Shown here: piece by piece, positions 1-11,899 of the stretch
Layout: each line of letters begins with the position of its first letter
How positions within the stretch are numbered: the first letter of the stretch is position 1
Source of the DNA: Rhizomys pruinosus
Lineage: Eukaryota; Chordata; Mammalia; Rodentia; Spalacidae
Length of the DNA: 64,000 bases
NCBI GenBank assembly: GCA_009823505.1
Contig: VZQC01005680.1
Location: 6,064,274 to 6,128,273, forward strand
Reading direction: 5' to 3'
Program-made: the position numbers and the translations under genes
Notes under the pieces: model-generated
What the model was told of the DNA's origin: nothing
Database searches by the model: none
What the model saw: the letters and a program-made list of their open reading frames with translations, nothing else

Positions 1-240
1 GTAATATATATATATATAATATATATTATATATATCTAATAGAGCGATATATAATGAATATATATACTATATATAATATTCATATAACATACCATATATA
101 GGATAGTCATAAATGGATCATCCTCCTACATGAATCTCTCTAGATGTTATCATTATCTACCAGACCCCATGACAATAGATCATGCATACATGACTATATA
201 TCCATAATATATGTATAATATTCAATGATAAGCAAACATT
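1..240. repeat. AT-rich low-complexity DNA
   Basis: Runs of TA and ATAT with interruptions at the left edge; no gene or recognisable element. Confidence 0.7.
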
Positions 241-567
241 CTAGTATAAAATATAAATCAAACATTTTTTAAGGAATGGAAATCAACAGAATAAGAAAAA
301 CTGTGAAATGATTCACAAAATGAATCACAGGTTAGACAGCAGCACTAGAGCTTAGCAATTCCGAGACAGTTAGACACTATGGGCTTTTGGAGGAGGAAGT
401 ACTCGCTGAGCAAGAGACCACAGCACACTACAGTGAGAAAAAGTGCAGTTCACTGGAGACATTTGCTACTTGCTCTAGCTATATGAACTTAAGTGAGTAA
501 GTCTAAACATTTTTACCCACAAGAAAAAAGGAGGGAGGGAAGAAGGGGAAAGGATATGTCTATCTTT

Positions 568-645
568 TTGTGAGACATGGTCTCCCATGTTACCTGGTTT
601 GGCCTGGAACTCGGCATGTAGTCCAGGCTGGCCTTGAATGTCTAT
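568..645 (-). mobile_element. B1 SINE fragment
   Basis: Reverse-complement B1 3' half, with the GAGACATGGTCTC end and GTCCAGGCTGGCCTTGAA core. Old and truncated. Confidence 0.65.
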
Positions 646-807
646 CTTAATAATGCCTAAGTCACAGGGTTTTAATGAGTAATAAATGATGTCACTAATA
701 TTATTTAATATTCTAGAACTTTAGCTTTCAGTATCTGAGGGGTGCTGTGAGACAAGAATTGCGTTCAAGGCTCTTAAATGTTTAGTGTATTAAACATGAC
801 TTTCTGC

Positions 808-1041
808 CAGGTGTGGTGAAATGCAACGCCTTTAATCCCTAGCACTATTGGGGGCAGAGGCAGATCTTGTGAGTTCAAGGCCAGCCTGGTCAGACAAACG
901 TGATTCCGCAGGACAGCTGGGCTATACAGGGAGACACTGTCTCGAAAAGACCCAAAAAAAAAAAAAAAAAAAAAAAAAATAATAATAATAATAAAATAAA
1001 ATAAAATAAAAAAATAAAAATAAATAAATAAATAAATAAAA
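808..1041 (+). mobile_element. B1 SINE with long A-rich tail
   Basis: Diverged B1 (CCAGGTGTGGTG head, CAAGGCCAGCCTGGTC core, GACACTGTCTCGAAAAGACC end) followed by A(n) and AAT/AAAT repeats to 1041. Confidence 0.85.
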
Positions 1042-1935
1042 ATGCCTTTCTACTTATGGTCTATAACACATAATGTACATTATCCTTGATAATTTCTGTT
1101 GGAAATTTTCAGAGTTCTCTGCATTGCAAAATCATGCCAACACCTAGTTAACAGCTTATTTCTCTTCACATTAAAGAAAACTACTTTAACCCATTAAATC
1201 CATGATTACTTATGTAATGTGTGTCAAGCCCTGGCCTTGGCAGTTAGGTTTCTTGAGTATTCTCAGCTAAGGGATAGGGGGAGCCTGTTGGAAACAGCTT
1301 TTGTCATTTTTGTGGGTATCTTTGTTTTTATAATGTAGAGGGTGGGCTAGAGATCAGTTTCAACCAGAAACAGAAAGGATTATGTGAATTTATTAATGGC
1401 ATTTAAATCTTCCTTACTACCACTGACTTGGGTATGTGTCCTGGGCAACAACTGTTTGCTTCCTTGAGCAAATATATTTTTAGGACACTTTCCTTTGGTT
1501 GTTAAACAACCATTTGGAGCTGCATCCTTCATGTTTAAGGCTACAATCATGGATATACCACTTGTGTGGGAAAAAGAAAAACAGGTTTATGAATAGAGAT
1601 TTGTACAGAAGTTTCAGTATTCCTTGTACTGAGGTTATATAATATCCTGCTAGTTTTGGCTGTAATCATAATAAAAACAAAGTGACAGAATGAAGCCTGT
1701 TGAAAAGAATAAGAATATTGTGTCCTTCCAATCTGTAGTTCTTTAAATGTTAGTACTTTTTCAAGAATGAAAAGTTGCCAAAAATATTTTCCTTTTATCA
1801 ACCCAATGTAATTGTCAATTTCAGTAATTAGAGCAATTAACTGGCAGCTAATGCAATGAGCCATATTAGAAATCCTTTGTAAAGCAAGTATATAACCATT
1901 ACCACCACCAAAACTTCAGATTTCTTTGCTTATTT

Positions 1936-2028
1936 ATTTTGTGGCCCTGACTGGCTTGGAATTTGTGTGTAGCAATCCATCTGCTAATACCTTTGGGATT
2001 ACTGGTATCTACCACCATACCTGGTTTC
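1936..2028 (-). mobile_element. Old B1 SINE fragment
   Basis: Reverse-complement B1 remnants (CTGACTGGCTTGGAATTTG, then GGGATTACTGGTATCTACCA), well diverged. Confidence 0.5.
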
Positions 2029-2433
2029 CGAAACCTAAGATTTAATGGAGAATATTTTCAATGTCTCTCTGGTAAACCTAAGCCATTCTGAAATATAAAT
2101 GGAATTAATGAACATGTAATTGAAATGCTAATCTTCACTTTATGTTGGTTGACGTTATTGGAACAAGTATGAGTCAAATTTTGGAAGCTCCTAAAAAAGA
2201 TGCACATACTTTTGAGATTTTTATATAAACTATATGGGACCTGTAGGAATCAGTAACTATGGAATTCTCCTAGACTCAAAAAGACATAGACTGCTCACGT
2301 TTTTGGCATGTGTGACAGTAACAACTCATGAGTCAGCAAGAATGAGGAGAGACTTGCTAGTAATATGCTGCCCAGGCTAGTCTGTATGGTCAGTGCATTG
2401 GAAAGGGTTTAACACGAGAAGAAAATAAGGTTT

Positions 2434-2584
2434 GGCAGGGCGTGGTGGTCCATGCTTTTAATTCCAGCACTCGGGAGACAGAGGCAGACAGATCTGTGTG
2501 AGTTCAAGGCCAGCTTTGTCTACACAGTGAGTTCCAGGCTGGCAGGGGCTACAAGAAGACCCTGTCTCAGAAAGACCAAAAAAG
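2434..2584 (+). mobile_element. B1 SINE
   Basis: Near full-length B1: GCAGGGCGTGGTGGTCCATG head, CAAGGCCAGCTTTGTCTACA core, GACCCTGTCTCAGAAAGACC end. Short A tail. Confidence 0.85.
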
Positions 2585-2752
2585 GATAGAGACAAGGTTT
2601 GTATATGAATACAATTAAATTGCTTAACTACTTTCTCAAATACAGTTAAGAACAAAAAGCTGTGTTTGAATGACAAAGTCACATCATAAAAGTGATTCTT
2701 GAAGGATGTTATTTTCAGATGCAAGAAAGGAATCTTAATCTTTAAAACATGT

Positions 2753-3211
2753 GGGGCTGGAGAGATGGCTCAGTGTTAAGAGCATTGGCTGCTCTTGCAG
2801 AGGACCTGGGTTGGGTTCCAATCACTCAACTGGCAGCTACAAACCTCTGTCAACTCCATTTCTAGGGGATCTGATGCCCTCTTTAGCTTCTGGAGTCATT
2901 GTATAACACAGACGTTCTTTTTTTTTTTTTTAATTTTTATTTATTTATTTATGTGTATGAATGTACTGTCTGCATGCAGGTTTGTGCACCCGTGTCGTGC
3001 AATGCCGCGGAGGTTGGAAGAGGGCTTCGGATTCCCCTGGAACTGGAGTTAAAGACGGTTCTCAGCCGCCATGTGGGTGCTGGGGATTGAACCCGGGTCC
3101 TCTGCAAGAGCGTCGGCGCTCTTAACCGCTAGGCCATCGCTCCAGCCCCAACACAGACGTTCTTACAAACATGTAGGCAAAACACATGAAGTAAAACTAA
3201 AAATAAATTTC
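2753..3211 (+). mobile_element. B3-type SINE split by a younger B2
   Basis: Host element starts GGGGCTGGAGAGATGGCTCA and carries the B3-type middle (TCCATTTCTAGGGGATCTGA). It is interrupted at 2919 and resumes at 3165 with the usual 3' end, GTAGGCAAAACACATGAAG. The insert is listed separately. Confidence 0.85.
2915..3149 (-). mobile_element. Young B2 SINE with perfect TSD
   Basis: Reverse-complement B2-like SINE keeping many CpGs (GCCGCGGAGG, AAGAGCGTCGGCGCTC), so young. The 15-bp duplication AACACAGACGTTCTT is at 2905-2919 and 3150-3164. It lacks the 17-bp internal duplication seen in other copies. Confidence 0.92.
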
Positions 3212-3480
3212 AATGTATATTTTTATTGAATTTTTGTGCATTTCACACAGCACACCTTAATCATCTTTACGTTCCTTCTCCACGTGTACCCCCAGATAGC
3301 CCCTCCCCACTGCCTTGTTGCTGTCACCCCCACATTTCCTTGCAGGTATTAGAACAGGTTTCTTCAGGCTTCCACTGTACACTGAAGGCCAGCAGGTCTC
3401 CAGGAATCCTCCGGGTCTTCAGTGCTTGATTGGGACTGCTGAGACATCCCACCTTATGGGCTAAAGCAACTGCCAAATTC
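3205..3480 (-). mobile_element. L1 3' end, antisense (tentative)
   Basis: TTTTTATTGAATTTTTGTGC followed by a C-rich tract with CCCCTCCCC, the reverse complement of the G-rich 3' UTR and tail of rodent L1s. Confidence 0.5.
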
Positions 3481-3546
3481 TCCACCTCTTAGGTGTAAGA
3501 TAACCACCAAGACCCTATCATGTAAGCCAACCTAATAAATCAGATA

Positions 3547-3590
3547 TGAAAATAATAAATTCTTTTATTAAATAATAAATTATTTTCATA
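3547..3590. repeat. AT-rich inverted repeat
   Basis: TGAAAATAATAAAT and ATAAATTATTTTCA can pair in an AT-rich hairpin. Probably incidental. Confidence 0.35.
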
Positions 3591-3651
3591 GATAGACAAC
3601 CCTAACAGAATGTGTGCATGTGTGCTTAATATGCCACATATGTTTCAGTTT

Positions 3652-3870
3652 TAAAATTCATTATTTTTATTTTATGTGTATGAGTGTTTTGCCTTACAGG
3701 TATGTGAGTGCACCACATGGATACAGTACCCACAGAGGCCAGAAGGGGGTGTTGGATTCCCTGGAACTGGGGGTACAGACAGTTTTTAGCCAACATGTAA
3801 GTGCTGGGAATTGAGCTTTGGTCCTCTGCAAGAGCAGCCAGTGATCTCAGTTGCTGAATGATCTCTCTGT
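3652..3870 (-). mobile_element. B3-type SINE
   Basis: Reverse complement: TTTTATGTGTATGAGTGTTT tail side, GGAACTGGGGGTACAGACAG middle, CCTCTGCAAGAGCAGCCAGT head side. Older than the CpG-rich B2 copies. Confidence 0.8.
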
Positions 3871-3934
3871 AGTCACCTCCTTGTTCCTTAAGGACAATAG
3901 TGCTTTGCTTACTAAAAGTTAACAGCCTTCTTTG

Positions 3935-4290
3935 GGCTTTCTGCCATGATAAAGCAGCATGACAAAAGCAACTTAAAGGAGAAAGGGTTGATTTGGGCCC
4001 AAAGTTCCAGGACAGGATAGTCAGTCCAGGGAGGAAGAGCAGACAGCAGGAGCTGAAGCGTCTGGCCACTCTGCCTCAGGCAGGGAATAATGAGTGCTTA
4101 TGGTCAGCACACTGTCTCTGTTTTACACATTCCAGGATCTCCGGCCAGGGAAAGGGACCACCCACAGTGCATGGCGTGGCTCTTTCCACTTCAGTTTCCC
4201 ACAGGCTTCCCTGGACCCATCTCCCAGGAGATCTGAGATCTCATCAAGTTGACAATTGACATTAACTGCCACAACTCCAACCCTTGTCAA
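3935..4290 (-). mobile_element. URR1-like hAT element, diverged
   Basis: Starts with GCCATGATAAAGCAGCATGA, the reverse of the usual URR1 3' end, and ends near CATCAAGTTGACAATTGACA, the reverse of its 5' end. URR1 is a non-autonomous hAT-Charlie-type rodent family. Family assigned from memory of its layout. Confidence 0.55.
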
Positions 4291-4434
4291 CTTGACACCC
4301 AAAGATGTCACAATAAAGTATAACCTTCTACCTCTTGATGGTAAGATCCTATTTCTAAAGATACTGCCTGGATTGTAGAAGAAACATGGAGAAATCAAGT
4401 GGGAACTGAGCTTGAAGCATCATTTCTACCTCCT

Positions 4435-5300
4435 GGTTCTCACAGTGCTGGAAGGTGCTATACATGCTACCCGGACAGAAAAGTAACTATCAGTCTTATC
4501 CAGATGTGAATCCTGAGAGCAACAATAGCAACTGGCCTGGCAAGATATATACACTGGTGCAATCAAGGCATGAATGTTATGGGAGAAACCAACCACTTTC
4601 TGCTTGGATTTAAGGCCTGTCTCACAGGATGAGTGAGACTGGCACTGTTACCTGTGTCTAGACAATTGCTAGAGGAGATCCTATCACCATTGTTCTGCTA
4701 AGTGGACCTAGAATTACACTAGCTCCTAATGGATTATCATTATACCCTTTCAGAGGCTTCTTTTTGCAGAAGTGACATCAATACCAAGACCCTAAATGCA
4801 GTATCTATAGCATGGTCTCTGCCCCCGAGGCTTAGGGATCTCCCTGGAAGAAGGGGCAGAAAGAATGCAAGAGCCAGAGGCAGTGGGTGAATACAAAGAA
4901 ACAGTGTTTTCCAGACATGACAAAGCAGGGACACTTAAGAATTCGCGATGGTCATGACAGGGTGCATAAGACCTGCTCAAACTCAAGCCACAACATGGAT
5001 GTGAGAAGGGAGCATGAAGCCCATCTCTGCCCAAGGACCCACTGCTAATCGATACCCACTGAGAGTGGGCATTCAGGTTTCTTGAAGGGTGTGAGTTTTG
5101 GTAGGGGATGGGCCCACACCCAAAGTATCTGGGCAATACAAATTGGACTCAATTGGCTTTTAAAAATTGAGGACAGGAAGTTGGGTGTAGGGGGGTGGGG
5201 GCGGATTTGACAGGAGACAGGAGAGGGAGTGGAAACGATGGAAATACCCTGATGATGTTCTCAAAGAGTTCATAAAATACTGTTAACAATACAAACAGGG
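4435..5300 (+). mobile_element. L1 3' UTR (Lx-like), sense
   Basis: Contains the typical rodent L1 3' UTR segments: ATGGGAGAAACCAACCACTT, TTGTTCTGCTAAGTGGACCT, AAGACCTGCTCAAACTCAAG, and AAATTGGACTCAATTGGCTT, then the G-rich stretch GGGGGGTGGGGGCGG near the 3' end. No ORF2 sequence is retained. Confidence 0.7.
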
Positions 5301-5701
5301 TGATGTAACCCAGTGACTCCAATGACCGCAGGAGCATGGCCTCTGCGGCCTCTGCCTCAGTGGTCTCGCCCTTATACATCGTTTCATTCTTGTGTCTAGT
5401 GATTATGCTGGTGTTGGGTTTTTCTCTCCCATGTTTTCTTGGCGTGGCCCGTCGTTCTTGTCTTTTCCTCAGCTCATTAGCATTGGTTCTTATTTGTATT
5501 TTCATTTTCCCCCCAGAATGTTCTTAACTTCAGTTCCTGACTCCACCCTCTACAGCCTTGCTCCCTCAGCATCCTCCGACCCTGCTGGAAGTCAACTTGA
5601 GCGCTCATGTTGCACGTGAACTCCACATATAGTACAGCAGTGACTTCAGGCATTTGCTGCAGGCGTTGGGTCCACAGTTCTTGATTCCTACGTGACACCA
5701 T
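5149..5701 (-). other. Unassigned minus-strand ORF pair
   Basis: Two overlapping minus-strand frames (5477-5701 and 5149-5505) lie next to and overlapping the L1 3' end. The second has a basic N-terminal half and one hydrophobic segment, YITLFVLLTVFYELFENII, near its C-terminus. The join would need a frameshift. I do not recognise the product. It could be a decayed retrocopy or chance. Confidence 0.2.
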
Positions 5702-6644
5702 TTGTGAGTCAGATGCATGGACCCTCTGCTGTTGATGATGGAAGTCTAGTAGGAGAACTGGGGATCAAGCAGACTGACAATCATTATTCTGATAGTCAAA
5801 AGTAAAGTGTGCCACAACCATACAGATTTGGGACATCCAGGAATAGTTATGCAGGAGCAAATTCTTTTAGGGTTCACTGTCCCCCTTTAAGGATTCATCC
5901 TTTCTTATACTCCTGTGCCAAGCCTTAGTTATTTGGGCCTGCCCTTTCTGATTAAATCTTGTAAATGGATTTCTTTGGGCAGTTTTAAACAATAAAAGCC
6001 TCTGAATTAGCAGATTTAGTGAAAAGCTACTTAGAATAAACATTTGCTGCATCCAGAGGCTGAACGCACAAAAAAACCGAAGTCTTATTCTGCATTTAGT
6101 AACCATGGCAAAATGTCCTTGTAAAATTCTTATTTCTGGTGGGCCCTTTTGAAAGACATCAAGATTTTTCAGAGTGTAGATGGTCTTCAAGGAAGTTTCT
6201 CAAAATTAGCCAGTTACCATTGGATAATATTTTATTTATTAGATGAAAGAATCTTCAAGTTTTCTCTTTGTCATTTCTCTATGAGTAAACTAAGTCCTCT
6301 TGTTAGATACATTATTTAAAGCACAGTGAAGGCAAGGACACATTGTGGTACTTGGCTGATAATGTGGCATTGTTGGTAAGCCAGGAACACTGAATAGGTA
6401 GGTGTCTGGCTCCAGAAAGATGGTGTTCGGAGGCATCAGTGTGAAGCTGATTGCTCTGGGAGAGAAGCAAGGTACTTACCTCAGCTCAGGGTAGGACAAG
6501 GGCTGGAGGCTGTGCATGTGGCTGTCCTCCGACCACAGGGGGTGCTCAAGTAATTTCAAAGTATTATTTAGCTGTTAGCTGGCAGGTTGAATGGTACTGA
6601 GAAACACCTTTCTAATAAAAGGATCCATCACCAAATTATTATCA

Positions 6645-6763
6645 CTTTCCTTCTCCTCTCTCCTTCCTTTCTTCCTTCCTTCCTTCCTTCCTTCCTTCCT
6701 TCCTTCCTTCCTTCCTTCCTTCCTTCCTTCCTTCCTTCCTTCCCTCCCTCCCTCCCTCCTTCC

Positions 6764-6835
<72 letters not shown>

Positions 6836-6841
6836 TTCTTT

Positions 6842-6905
<64 letters not shown>

Positions 6906-6918
6906 TCACTCTCTTTCT

Positions 6919-6969
<51 letters not shown>

Positions 6970-7175
6970 CTTTCTTTCTCCTCTCCCCCTCTCTCCTCCC
7001 CCCTCCCATCTCCCCTCTCCCCTCTGCCCTCTCCCCTCTCCCCTCTACCCCCTGCCCCTCCCCTCTGCCCTCTCCCCTCCCCCTCCCCCTCCCCTCTTCC
7101 CTCTCCCCCTCCCCTTCCCATCTCCCCTCTCCCCTCTACCCTCTCCCATCTCCCCTCTCCCCTCTGCCCTCTCTG
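6645..7175. repeat. 530-bp polypyrimidine tract
   Basis: On the + strand almost only C and T: TTCC repeats (about 6655-6765), then TTTC repeats (about 6766-6970), then CCCCTCT-type repeats to 7175. Long mirror-symmetric sections could form triplex DNA. Long open frames in both directions are artefacts of the repeats. Confidence 0.97.
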
Positions 7176-7179
7176 CAAC

Positions 7180-7306
7180 TTGGTCTAAAGTAGTACAGGA
7201 TGGTCTGGAATTTGCTATCCTACCCTAGGCTGGCCTTGAACTTCCAGATTTCTCTTCCTTTACCTCCAAGGTGACGGGATGTCTGTATGAGCCACCACAT
7301 CCAGGC
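7180..7306 (-). mobile_element. Old B1 SINE
   Basis: Reverse complement with CTAGGCTGGCCTTGAACTTC core and GAGCCACCACATCCAGGCA head. The pyrimidine tract lies where its tail would be, so that tract may have grown from a B1 tail. Confidence 0.7.
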
Positions 7307-7387
7307 ACTCCTCTCCTTGTACATGCTAAGGGAGTTACAGACTTACCTCTAAGTTTCATGAACCTCTGAATTTCTGATTAAGAATGA

Positions 7388-7600
7388 TCATCTTTTTTAT
7401 TATTTTTATTTTATATGTATGGATGTACTGCCTGCCTGTATGTAAGTGCACCCATGTCGTACATTGTCTGAGGAGGTCAGAAGAGGGCATCAGATCCCTG
7501 GAACTGGAGTTACAGACAGTTGTTAGCTGCCATGTCAATCTTGGGAACTCTCTGCAAGAGCAGCCAGTGGTCTTAACCACTGAGTCATCTTTCCAGTCCA
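7388..7600 (-). mobile_element. B3-type SINE
   Basis: TTATATGTATGGATGTACTG, GGAACTGGAGTTACAGACAG and TCTTAACCACTGAGTCATCT in order on the + strand, the reverse complement of a B3. Confidence 0.85.
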
Positions 7601-7679
7601 GTGGATGATGATCTTTACAAAGAATATCAAGGCTTTCTCCTTCCTCCACCTCTCCATGAGCATCATTCATTCACAGTAG

Positions 7680-9065
7680 TCGATGGTGCTGCGTTATCAG
7701 TGAGTTTCTGTGTCTTTCCTGCTTTCATATTTTATGCTGTGATAATAAACTGAAGCCAAGTTTCACACTTAACTGTAAGAAACCTGAACACAAGGAATAT
7801 ATTCTTCATGCTTTCTGATTTTTTCCTCTACTTCTTCTCTTCAAGATGTATGTAGCAATGCAATTTTTGCAAATCCTAGCTCAGTTTGGTGATCCTATTT
7901 CTTACAATGTTACTAGATTTCTTGCTTTTTATGTAGTTTTCAAACAAAAAAGTCTAAAGTAGCAGAAAAATCAAGCCAGTGTTGCTTTTCTAATCTTTAT
8001 TGAACTTCGGTGAACTTAGTTTAATTCATTTCACAAAGAAGCTTGTCCTGGTCCAGCTAAAATGCAAATGCTCCTCTCTCCTCAAAGTCTGTTAGCCACA
8101 CCCTTTCCTTCTCCCAAAGACGGACACCTGCCAGCTTTCACTTTGGCTAGGGGAAAGCCAGCCTCTCCACGGAGGGGGGTGGGGGGGAGGTCACAGATGG
8201 ACGGGAGAATCTCCTAGTGAGGAGGACCACAGAGCAGCCACAGGGAGCAGTGGTGTTCGCAGTGCGCTTGCCTAGAACTGGGGACTATCAGGAGTGTGAC
8301 CCCATCATTCCCTACATGGAGCACAAGAGCAGCCTGAGCAAACTCTAGCCAAATTCCTGACCCAAAGCATCCTGAAAAATAACCCATTGCTTTTTTGTGT
8401 GTGATTAGGTGTTTAGATTGACTTGTTACATAGCAACAGCTAGCTGAGATACTATTAAAGAAAAGAAGATCCAGTTGTGATTACAAGGTACCTGAGATGA
8501 GTTGGGTGACTTTGTGTCTTCAGAGTCTAGACTCATCAGGCTGTTTCCTCACCAAGTAGCCTATTGTCAGAGCTAATGACCTTGACCTATCCCATTATTA
8601 TCCATACTAAACCAAGATTTTCAAAATGATTTGAATTATGTTCATATGCATAGATGAAAGAATTTTGCATTTCAAATGTTTCTTTGAACAGAAGACGAAA
8701 ACATTTACTTGACAACAGGTTTTCCTATCTGTCCATACACAATTCCCCCAGAAAGGTGTTATTTTATTAAAATACTGGGTTTAATGCTTCCAGACATTTA
8801 TTCATGATGTGTTTTAATTGTGCTACTATTTGCAATGTTTTAGAATAGATTTTAACAGGGATAATTTTCCAATTATCTTAACATTGGAAAGTTGGTGATT
8901 TATAAGATTGAGGAGACAGTAATCTTCACTCATAAAGGTAACTTTAAACAGTAAGGATTTGTGAGCCTGGCTGTCAGTTATCTGAGTATCCAGCTGACTA
9001 GATCCACTTCGTGTGGCTCAGATCCAAATGGTCATCATTTTCATCAGAGAAGGCTGGCCCTCACA
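7680..9065. other. Upstream flank without recognised elements
   Basis: Mixed-composition DNA with no exon-like or repeat structure that I can name; a G-run (GGAGGGGGGTGGGGGGGAGG) is at about 8170-8190. Confidence 0.4.
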
Positions 9066-9068
9066 GAA

Positions 9069-9192
9069 TAATTTTTCCTTACAAGGTATCACTATGTAGC
9101 TCTAGCTGGCCTGGAACTCAATATATAGACCAGGCTAGCCCACAAAGCTCCACCTGCTTCTGCCTGTTAAGTGCTATGATACCATGCCCAAC
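9069..9192 (-). mobile_element. B1 SINE
   Basis: Reverse complement: TAGCTCTAGCTGGCCTGGAA, TAGACCAGGCTAGCCCACAA, ending ATACCATGCCCAAC. Confidence 0.75.
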
Positions 9193-9859
9193 AGAGAACA
9201 CATTTTATTCCTTTAGTCGCAATGGCATTGTGTTTCACTACTTCCCAACAGTGAGTTTATTTTAAGCTGTGCCTTCTTAAAGCAGGCCACGTGGTTACTG
9301 ATTAAACAGCTGTCCACAGAGGTTGAGTGATGATAGCACTGTATTCTTCTCAATTTTCTAAGGACAGTTTCTAGTTGAGAGTAGAGAAACTTCGGAGGCA
9401 CCGACTTCCCTGAGTTGTGCAGCTGTTGAGCCCAGCAGACAAATGTTCAGTGGACGGAACGGCAGCCAGAAGAAATGCTCAGTTCAATTTTTTTTTCCCA
9501 TTTTCTGTCTGAGTTGAAGTAGGACTTGCCAGGCAAAGGAATGGAATTTGGCCTCCTGTTAATAGCATGCCAGCTTCCAGGAAGACCTGGTTGCTCAAAG
9601 CATGTTTCTTCCTTCTGTTCAATTCCTTTTTACTTTTTGTTTGTTTTGGTCTTTTCTCATTAGCTTTTTCTTATCCTATTTTGTAAATAAATGCTTCTGA
9701 AATAATGGATAATGACAATTTCACTCACAAACTGAGGTCTTCTCTACTTTGGGGAAGTGGTGACATTTGAGAAATGACAGGAACTGGATGAATTTAGTAC
9801 AGTTCCTACTTGGTCCTTCCCCTCTGCTGATTTTGATGCGTCATCTTTCTGATCTAGCA

Positions 9860-9925
9860 CAGTGTGCATTGCTTGGGAAACATTCAGATACTGTTGGATG
9901 AATGACTGACGTGATGAATAATTTC
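9860..9925 (+). mobile_element. Possible L2 3' end
   Basis: GTTGGATGAATGACTGACG resembles the end of an L2 element. Short and weak. Confidence 0.3.
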
Positions 9926-9999
9926 TTTGATTTTTAGCAAATCATAAGGTCACCTATATTATTTACTTAAATGAACTTTAATACTTATATACTTAAAAT

Positions 10000-10199
10000 T
10001 TTTGGTTTATTTATTTTATGTGTATGAGCGTGTTGCTGACATGTATGTAAGTGCACCTATACATGCAATGCCTGCAGAGGCTAGAAGAGAGAGTAGAATG
10101 CTCTGGAACTGGTGAGCTGCAATGTGGGTCCTGGGAATTGTGCCCAGGTCCTGTGGGAAGAGATGGTGCTCTGAACTACTGTGCTGTCTCTCCAGCCCC
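10000..10199 (-). mobile_element. B3-type SINE
   Basis: TTTATGTGTATGAGCGTGTT through GTGCTGTCTCTCCAGCCCC; missing part of the middle. Confidence 0.8.
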
Positions 10200-10872
10200 A
10201 ATATTTATATACTTTTAATAAAACTTCTTCTAAATAAAAGTTTAAATAGAATAGTCATAGTTCCTGTTGATATGTTTCTTTTTAAATGTGTAGCTCTGTA
10301 TATACTGTGCTGGCTATCTCAAAGAGGGCTTGTACACACATTAAGTGTTGCATCATTTGAAGCTCACTTCAATATGACACTCATTGGTACTGAGAGTGAA
10401 AAAGTAATATGGAAGTAACTACTGTTATCCCATGTAAGTTTCCCTAAGCCTGATGCAACCAGTGGTATAAATTGGCTGGCTTTGAATAACAGAACTTGTT
10501 CTCTCATGGACGTGAAGGTCAGAGCCCGACATCAAGGCTCATCCTCCCTCCAAGGTCTCTGGTGGAAAGTCTTTCTTGCCCCAGCCAGCCTTCTATGGTG
10601 GCAGCTCCTTGGAATTCTGGGCTTACTGTTGCAATTTCTGTCCACCTGTGCTTTTCTGAATCTCTCCCCTTAGGGATATGTGAAGTTTTCCTGGGTCAGA
10701 AGATGAATTGTGATGTCAGTACATTTTTCATTAGTCTGGAAGATGAATATATTCTCAATTACATGCTCAGTAAGAGTTTTGTAGACATTGTCAATATAAA
10801 TCTAAAATCTATATGGCTATTCAAATAATTTAAAGTGGCAAAACAATTTTGAAAAGAGACCAGCATTAACCG

Positions 10873-10876
<4 letters not shown>

Positions 10877-10904
<28 letters not shown>

Positions 10905-10912
10905 TATCTATT
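10877..10912. repeat. (TTTA)n microsatellite
   Basis: About nine TTTA units. Confidence 0.9.
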
Positions 10913-11073
10913 TATTCTATAGCCACCATATTTATTCCATAGCTACAGTAATCAAGACTCTGGTAATAATATAAAGAGAGATAAAGAAGGCAATGGAAAA
11001 AAGAGTAAAAATTGATCTCACACATATTTGGTATGTTGATTTTTGATGAAGTTTATAAAAATATTTCAACGAG

Positions 11074-11296
11074 GGGGCTGGAGAGATGGCCTAGTGGTTA
11101 AGAGTGCTGACTGCTCTTGCAGAGGACCCAGGTTCAATCCCCAGCACCCACATGGTGGTTGAGAACCATCTTTAACTCCAGTTCCAGGGGAATCTGACAC
11201 CCTCTTCTGACCTCCATGGCATTGCATGACATGGGTGCACAAACCTACACACAGACAGTACATTCATACACATAAAAATAAATAAATAAAAAAAAT
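11074..11296 (+). mobile_element. B2 SINE
   Basis: GGGGCTGGAGAGATGGCCTA head, single ACTCCAGTTCCAGGGGAATC middle (no 17-bp duplication), ATACACATAAAAATAAATAA end. Flanked by AAAATATTTCAAC and AAAATATTCCAAG, an imperfect duplication. Confidence 0.92.
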
Positions 11297-11484
11297 ATTC
11301 CAAGGAAACAAGGTTGGTCTTTATAACAGGTAGCACTGGAAAAATTTGATGTTGATATTCAAGAAGTAAAGTTTGATTTTTTTAAAGAAAGTCCTGAAAA
11401 GAAATCCTGAAACTAAATGTAAAAACTCAAAACTAAAATTTCAAGAAGAAAGCACACAGGAATATTTTCTGTGATAGCAAATCA

Positions 11485-11521
11485 GGCAGATTTCTAAGCT
11501 TTGGCAGATTTCTAAGCTTTG
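11485..11521. repeat. 18-bp tandem duplication
   Basis: GCAGATTTCTAAGCTTTG occurs twice in a row. Confidence 0.8.
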
Positions 11522-11610
11522 ACATCAGTATTAAAACTCATAAATAAAACTGGAAAACTAGATTAATCAAAATTAGAAACCTCTCTTTGATAGTTAAGAA
11601 CTGAAAATAA

Positions 11611-11828
11611 GGGAGCTGGAGAGATGGCTCAGCAGTTAAGAGCACTATGCTCTTACAGAGGAACCAGGTTCCAATCCCAGTACCCACATGGTGGCTAACA
11701 ACTAACTGTGCATAAGTCCAGTTCCAGGAGATTTGATGCCCTCTTCTGACCTCTGTGGGCATTGCATGACACTGGTGCACTTACATAGGCAATACACTCA
11801 CACAACATAAAATAAAAAAATAAAAAAA
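11611..11828 (+). mobile_element. B3-type SINE
   Basis: GGGAGCTGGAGAGATGGCTC head; GTCCAGTTCCAGGAGATTTG middle; short direct repeat near ACTGAAAATAA / AATGAAAATAA at the flanks. Confidence 0.85.
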
Positions 11829-11899
11829 GGAATGAAAATAAAGGTTACACATTGAGACGAAACATCTTATAAATTGTATATGATAAAATTCCTGAAAGC

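Noticed and set aside
2795..3090. Short ORFs with a CMQVCAPVSCNAAE-like sequence, recurring across the window
   Set aside because: The same peptide recurs wherever a minus-strand B2 occurs; it is SINE sequence.
6575..7228. ORFs rich in Phe-Leu-Ser or Lys-Glu-Arg
   Set aside because: Simple reading of CTTT/AAAG and related repeats.
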